Under the pieces are notes generated by a model that was not told the DNA's origin, did not search any database, and was given only the letters and a program-made list of their open reading frames with translations. A stretch of DNA of 6,128 nucleotides from CAMLHP01 sp035759745 (GTDB lineage Bacteria; Gemmatimonadota; Gemmatimonadetes; Gemmatimonadales; GWC2-71-9): NCBI GenBank assembly GCA_035759745.1, contig DASTUF010000030.1:1-6128 (forward strand). The letters are read 5' to 3'. Positions 3,017 through 6,128 of the stretch are shown here, in pieces. Every line of letters starts with the position of its first letter. Position 1 is the stretch's first letter. Position numbers and translations under genes: made by a program.

Positions 3017-5344
3017 ATGAGGATCCCCTGCAGGTCGTTGCGCTTGCCAGCGCTGTTTGCACTGGCGGCACTGACGTTGTTCGGTCCGGAGACTGCCCGG
3101 GCCCAGTTCCGTGGCGTGGTCGAGGGCACCGTAACATCCGAAGCCGGTGCGCCGGTGGTGGGAGCGAGCGTCGCACTGGGCGCACCAGCTCGGCTCGCCC
3201 GCACCGACTCGCTGGGCCGCTACACCTTTGAGCGGGTGCCGCTGGGTGACCAGCGGATCGAGTTTCGTGCCCTGGGCTTCAAGCCCGCGGCCCGACTGGC
3301 CGAAGTGCGGACGACCGATCCGCTCCGGGTGGACGTCGTGCTCGAGGCGTCGGTGGTCACGCTGCCGGACGTGGTGGTCAGCACCACCCGCGATGCCCGG
3401 CTCGCTTCACGCACCGCGATGAGTATCGAGGTAATCGGCACCCAGGAGATCGCCGAGACGCGAGCGCACCACCCGGCGGACATCGTCAACCGGGCGCCGG
3501 GGGTCTACGTGAGCAACGCGGGTGGCGAGGGGCACTTCACCGCCATTCGCCAGCCGATCTCGACCAAGGCACTGTATGCGTACCTGGAGGACGGCGTGCC
3601 CACGCGGTCCACCGGGTTCTTCAACCACAACGCGCTCTACGAGATCAATCTCCCGCAGGCCGGCCGGATCGAAGTGATCAAGGGTCCGGGCAGCGCCATC
3701 TACGGCAGTGACGCGGTGGGCGGCGTGGTGAACTCCTTCACCCGCGCACCCAGCGCCACGCCAGAGGCGGAGCTGTTCGTCGAGGGGGGCAGCGCCACGT
3801 ACCTGCGCGCGCTGGGCACCGCGAGCGGCCAGATCGGCGCCAGCGGCCTTCGGGCGGACGCCAACTTCACGACGTCCGACGGCTGGCGTGACGGCGCGCC
3901 GTACGACCGCCAGAGCGGCACCCTGCGCTGGGACCTCGCGCTGGGGTCGGCAACCCGGCTCAAGACTGTCGCCAGCGTGTCGCACATCGACCAGCCTGGC
4001 GATGGCGGCAGCGACCTGGCGCTGGACGACTTCGAGAACCAGCCGACCCGGGTGTATACCCCGATCGCATTTCGCCGAGTGGTGGCGGCGCGACTCTCGT
4101 CGGAATTGCAGGCGCATCGGGGCGCGTCGACGTTCGGCGCCACGATATACACCCGGTACAACACGCTCGACCTGATGCCGTCGTGGCAGCTGAGCTTCGA
4201 TCCGCAAGTCTGGGAGAGCGCCCATCGCTCGATCGGATTGCTGGCGCGTTACCAGCGCGAGGTCGCCCAGCTCAACACCAGCATCAGCACCGGCGTCGAC
4301 CTCGAGTACAGCCCCGGCAGCCGGCTGGAGACGGCGATCACCCCGACGAGCGACGGGCCGGTCTTCACCAGCTATACCACCGGCGAAGTCCAGTACGACT
4401 ACGACGTGGCGTTCTGGCAAGTATCGCCATACGCCCAGGCGGACATCGCGCTGCTTCCCTCGGTCCAGCTCGACGCGGGGCTGCGGTTCGACAACCTCGG
4501 CTACGCCTACGAGAACAACCTCGAGCCATTGGCCACCGGCCGCCACCGTCGCCCCGCGTCCACTGACGTGAGTTTTGCGCGGCTCAGCCCCAAGATTGGC
4601 GTGTCGTGGGAGGTCAGGCCGTCGGTGAGCGTCTTCGGCTCGTTCCGCACCGCCTTCCGGTCGCCGTCAGAGAGTCAGCTGTTCCGGCAGGGATCGGCCG
4701 AGAGCACGCTCGACCTCGAGCCGGTGAAGGCCGAGAGCTACGAGGCGGGCGTGCGAGCGCTGATCGGAGGCGTGGCGACGGTCGAGGCCACGGCCTACGC
4801 GATGAAGCTGCACGACGACATCCTCACCTTCTTCAACCCGGCTGACGGGCTGCGGCTCACCCAGAACGCGGGCTCCACGACCCATCGGGGCATCGAGGTG
4901 GGTGTTGGCGTATCGCCGGTGCGGGAAGTGCGGCTCGACGCGGCGGTCTCATACGCGCGGCATCGCTATGACACCTGGCAGCCGAGCGTGGCGGAGGACT
5001 ACAGCGGCAACGAGATGGAGCTGGCCCCCCGGGTGATGACCAACGCGCGGGTCACGTGGCGTCCGACGGCGATGCGCGGTGGGCTCCTGGCGCTGGAGTG
5101 GGTTCGGCTCGGTTCCTACTACATGGACCCGGCCAACACCCACAAGTACGACGGCCACAACCTGTTCAACGTCCAGGCCAACGTTCCGGTGATGGACCAT
5201 CTGGAGCTGACGGGGCGGGTGACCAACCTGGCCAACGTGCGCTACGCCGAGACATCATCGTTCAATGCGCAGCAGGGAGAGCGGTTCCGGCCCGGCACGC
5301 CGCGGCAGGTGTTCGTGGGTGGCCAGTATCGTTTCGGACAGTGA
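3017..5344 (+). CDS. TonB-dependent outer-membrane receptor with N-terminal carboxypeptidase-regulatory-like domain
   Basis: The protein is an outer-membrane barrel that imports a scarce ligand using TonB energy. The 775-residue product has a signal peptide ending ETARA (cleavage at about 29/30). A carboxypeptidase-regulatory-like beta-sandwich follows (about 31-110, with GTVTSEAGAPVVGASV and TDSLGRYTFERVPLG). Next come a TonB-box-like LPDVVVSTT (116-124) and a plug domain (about 130-240) with YLEDGVPT and the conserved RIEVIKGPGSAIYGSDAVGG (217-236). The remainder is a barrel of alternating beta strands ending VGGQYRFGQ; the terminal aromatic lies two residues in from the C-terminus. The ATG at 3017 has a strong GAGGGAAGGA site. 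The ligand cannot be read from sequence: no Met- or Cys-rich copper motif is evident. It lies 88 bp after the His/Cys-rich gene and 13 bp before the propeller gene, so it is probably co-expressed at least with the latter. Confidence 0.95.
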   Translation: MRIPCRSLRLPALFALAALTLFGPETARAQFRGVVEGTVTSEAGAPVVGASVALGAPARLARTDSLGRYTFERVPLGDQRIEFRALGFKPAARLAEVRTTDPLRVDVVLEASVVTLPDVVVSTTRDARLASRTAMSIEVIGTQEIAETRAHHPADIVNRAPGVYVSNAGGEGHFTAIRQPISTKALYAYLEDGVPTRSTGFFNHNALYEINLPQAGRIEVIKGPGSAIYGSDAVGGVVNSFTRAPSATPEAELFVEGGSATYLRALGTASGQIGASGLRADANFTTSDGWRDGAPYDRQSGTLRWDLALGSATRLKTVASVSHIDQPGDGGSDLALDDFENQPTRVYTPIAFRRVVAARLSSELQAHRGASTFGATIYTRYNTLDLMPSWQLSFDPQVWESAHRSIGLLARYQREVAQLNTSISTGVDLEYSPGSRLETAITPTSDGPVFTSYTTGEVQYDYDVAFWQVSPYAQADIALLPSVQLDAGLRFDNLGYAYENNLEPLATGRHRRPASTDVSFARLSPKIGVSWEVRPSVSVFGSFRTAFRSPSESQLFRQGSAESTLDLEPVKAESYEAGVRALIGGVATVEATAYAMKLHDDILTFFNPADGLRLTQNAGSTTHRGIEVGVGVSPVREVRLDAAVSYARHRYDTWQPSVAEDYSGNEMELAPRVMTNARVTWRPTAMRGGLLALEWVRLGSYYMDPANTHKYDGHNLFNVQANVPVMDHLELTGRVTNLANVRYAETSSFNAQQGERFRPGTPRQVFVGGQYRFGQ

Positions 5345-5357
5345 GGAAGGGGACACA

Positions 5358-6128
5358 ATGACGATGGAACCAGGGACGTCGCAGGCTCGCCGGGCAAGGC
5401 CGGCGCTGCTTGCCGTGGCCATCTCGCTGGGGGTGGTGGGGTTGAGCGTGTGGACTGTCTTCCACGGCTCGGGTGACCTCGAGGCCGAGGTAGTCGACAC
5501 GCCGCCGGTGGCGGCGAGCGAGTCGGGGGACGCGGCACTGGTGGTGGCACCCGATTCCGGCGTGGTGTACTTCGCGTGGGTCGAGGGCGACAGCGGTGGG
5601 CGCCGGGTGCAGTTCGCTCGGTCCAGCGATGGCGGCGCGTCGTGGAGCCAGCCGGTGACGGTGAGTGCGGGGCCCGACGATGTCGGGCCGGCGCACGGCG
5701 AGGCATCGCCTCGGCTGGTGACCGGCGGCGCGGGGCAAGTGGCGCTGGTGTGGAGCCGGAGCGTGGTGGTGCCGGGGCGCCAGTGGCCCGCCAGCATGAT
5801 CCGGTTTTCGCGGTCGGTGGATGGCGGAGCCAGCTGGAGTACGCCGGTCACACTCAACGACGACAGTACGTCAGCGCCAGGAACCCACACCTTCCACGGG
5901 GTCGGCTGGAGTGAACAGGCCGGACTGGTGGCGGCGTGGCTGGACGAGCGGGGCGGGGAGGGCTTCCCGGGGCATCACCACACCGTGGGCGATCCCGTGG
6001 CTGCGGTCTCGATCGAATCGGACGCGCGGATCTACATGACGTCGTCCGCGGACTTTGGTGGCAGCTGGACCGCCAACCAGGCGGTGTGGGGCGGGGTGTG
6101 CCCCTGTTGCCGAGTGGCGCTTGCCCCG
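5358..6128 (+). CDS. Membrane-anchored Asp-box (BNR/sialidase-like) beta-propeller protein, 3' truncated by the window
   Basis: The frame is open for 257 codons to the window edge. It starts at ATG 5358, behind a strong GAGGAAGG site overlapping the receptor stop. Residues 1-14 are Arg-containing, and 15-35 are hydrophobic and uncharged, forming a signal anchor or uncleaved signal. Three Asp-boxes (S-x-D-x-G-x-x-W) follow at 89-96 (SSDGGASW), 153-160 (SVDGGASW) and 230-237 (SADFGGSW), each preceded by a beta strand, as in sialidase-fold propellers. The catalytic Arg triad and Tyr/Glu pair of true sialidases cannot be confirmed, so enzymatic sialidase activity is not claimed. Two features are odd for this fold: an HHH run (206-208) in a loop with F203, P204 and D212, and CPCC at 248-251. 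Both look like metal or redox sites. It is probably co-transcribed with the receptor and may be an exported partner of it. Confidence 0.85.
   Translation, partial: MTMEPGTSQARRARPALLAVAISLGVVGLSVWTVFHGSGDLEAEVVDTPPVAASESGDAALVVAPDSGVVYFAWVEGDSGGRRVQFARSSDGGASWSQPVTVSAGPDDVGPAHGEASPRLVTGGAGQVALVWSRSVVVPGRQWPASMIRFSRSVDGGASWSTPVTLNDDSTSAPGTHTFHGVGWSEQAGLVAAWLDERGGEGFPGHHHTVGDPVAAVSIESDARIYMTSSADFGGSWTANQAVWGGVCPCCRVALAP

Noticed and set aside
1801..3204. 467-codon open frame on the - strand across msrQ and the His/Cys gene
   Set aside because: The composition is low-complexity (Arg, Gly, Gln, Ala), it is antisense to well-supported genes, and it has no domain; a shadow frame of GC-rich coding sequence.
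3407..4546. 379-codon open frame on the - strand within the TonB receptor gene
   Set aside because: It is antisense to a complete receptor whose plug and barrel motifs run through this region; no independent coding signal was seen.
3017..5344. Assigning the receptor to a named type such as BtuB or the copper receptor OprC
   Set aside because: Only general plug and barrel features are visible; no ligand-specific residues could be identified by eye.

Overview
The window is GC-rich throughout and every likely gene lies on the + strand. Twin-arginine export, a heme-linked periplasmic methionine sulfoxide reductase and a TonB-dependent outer-membrane receptor all require a Gram-negative envelope. 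The very high GC3, and the receptor with an N-terminal carboxypeptidase-regulatory-like domain, fit Gemmatimonadota best, but that assignment is inference and other GC-rich Gram-negative phyla remain possible.

Region 1 (1-805) is a duplicated tRNA unit. tRNA-Ser(CGA) at 78-164 and tRNA-Ser(GGA) at 592-680 are each followed, starting at the next base, by a 125-bp repeat (165-289 and 681-805). Each repeat folds into two hairpins and ends in an exact 19-bp copy of the tRNA 3' end. Between the two units lies a small membrane-protein ORF (292-537), which begins 3 bp after the first repeat. This arrangement recalls the E. coli tyrT/rtT repeats and is the most unusual part of the window.

Region 2 (806-938) is non-coding. 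Five heptanucleotide repeats (consensus GAGTTRA) on one side and four in inverted orientation on the other flank a perfect 13-bp GC hairpin. The right arm ends 5 bp before the msrP start codon.

Region 3 (939-6128) looks like one operon for envelope redox and possibly metal handling: msrP (Tat-exported molybdopterin methionine sulfoxide reductase), msrQ (its heme b membrane partner, overlapping by 14 bp), a small secreted His/Cys-rich protein, an 88-bp leader with hairpins, a 775-residue TonB-dependent receptor, and the 5' part of a membrane-anchored Asp-box (BNR/sialidase-like) propeller protein carrying HHH and CPCC motifs and running off the window. MsrPQ repairs oxidised periplasmic proteins. 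The His/Cys motifs of two neighbours suggest, without proof, that the locus links this repair to a thiophilic metal such as copper.
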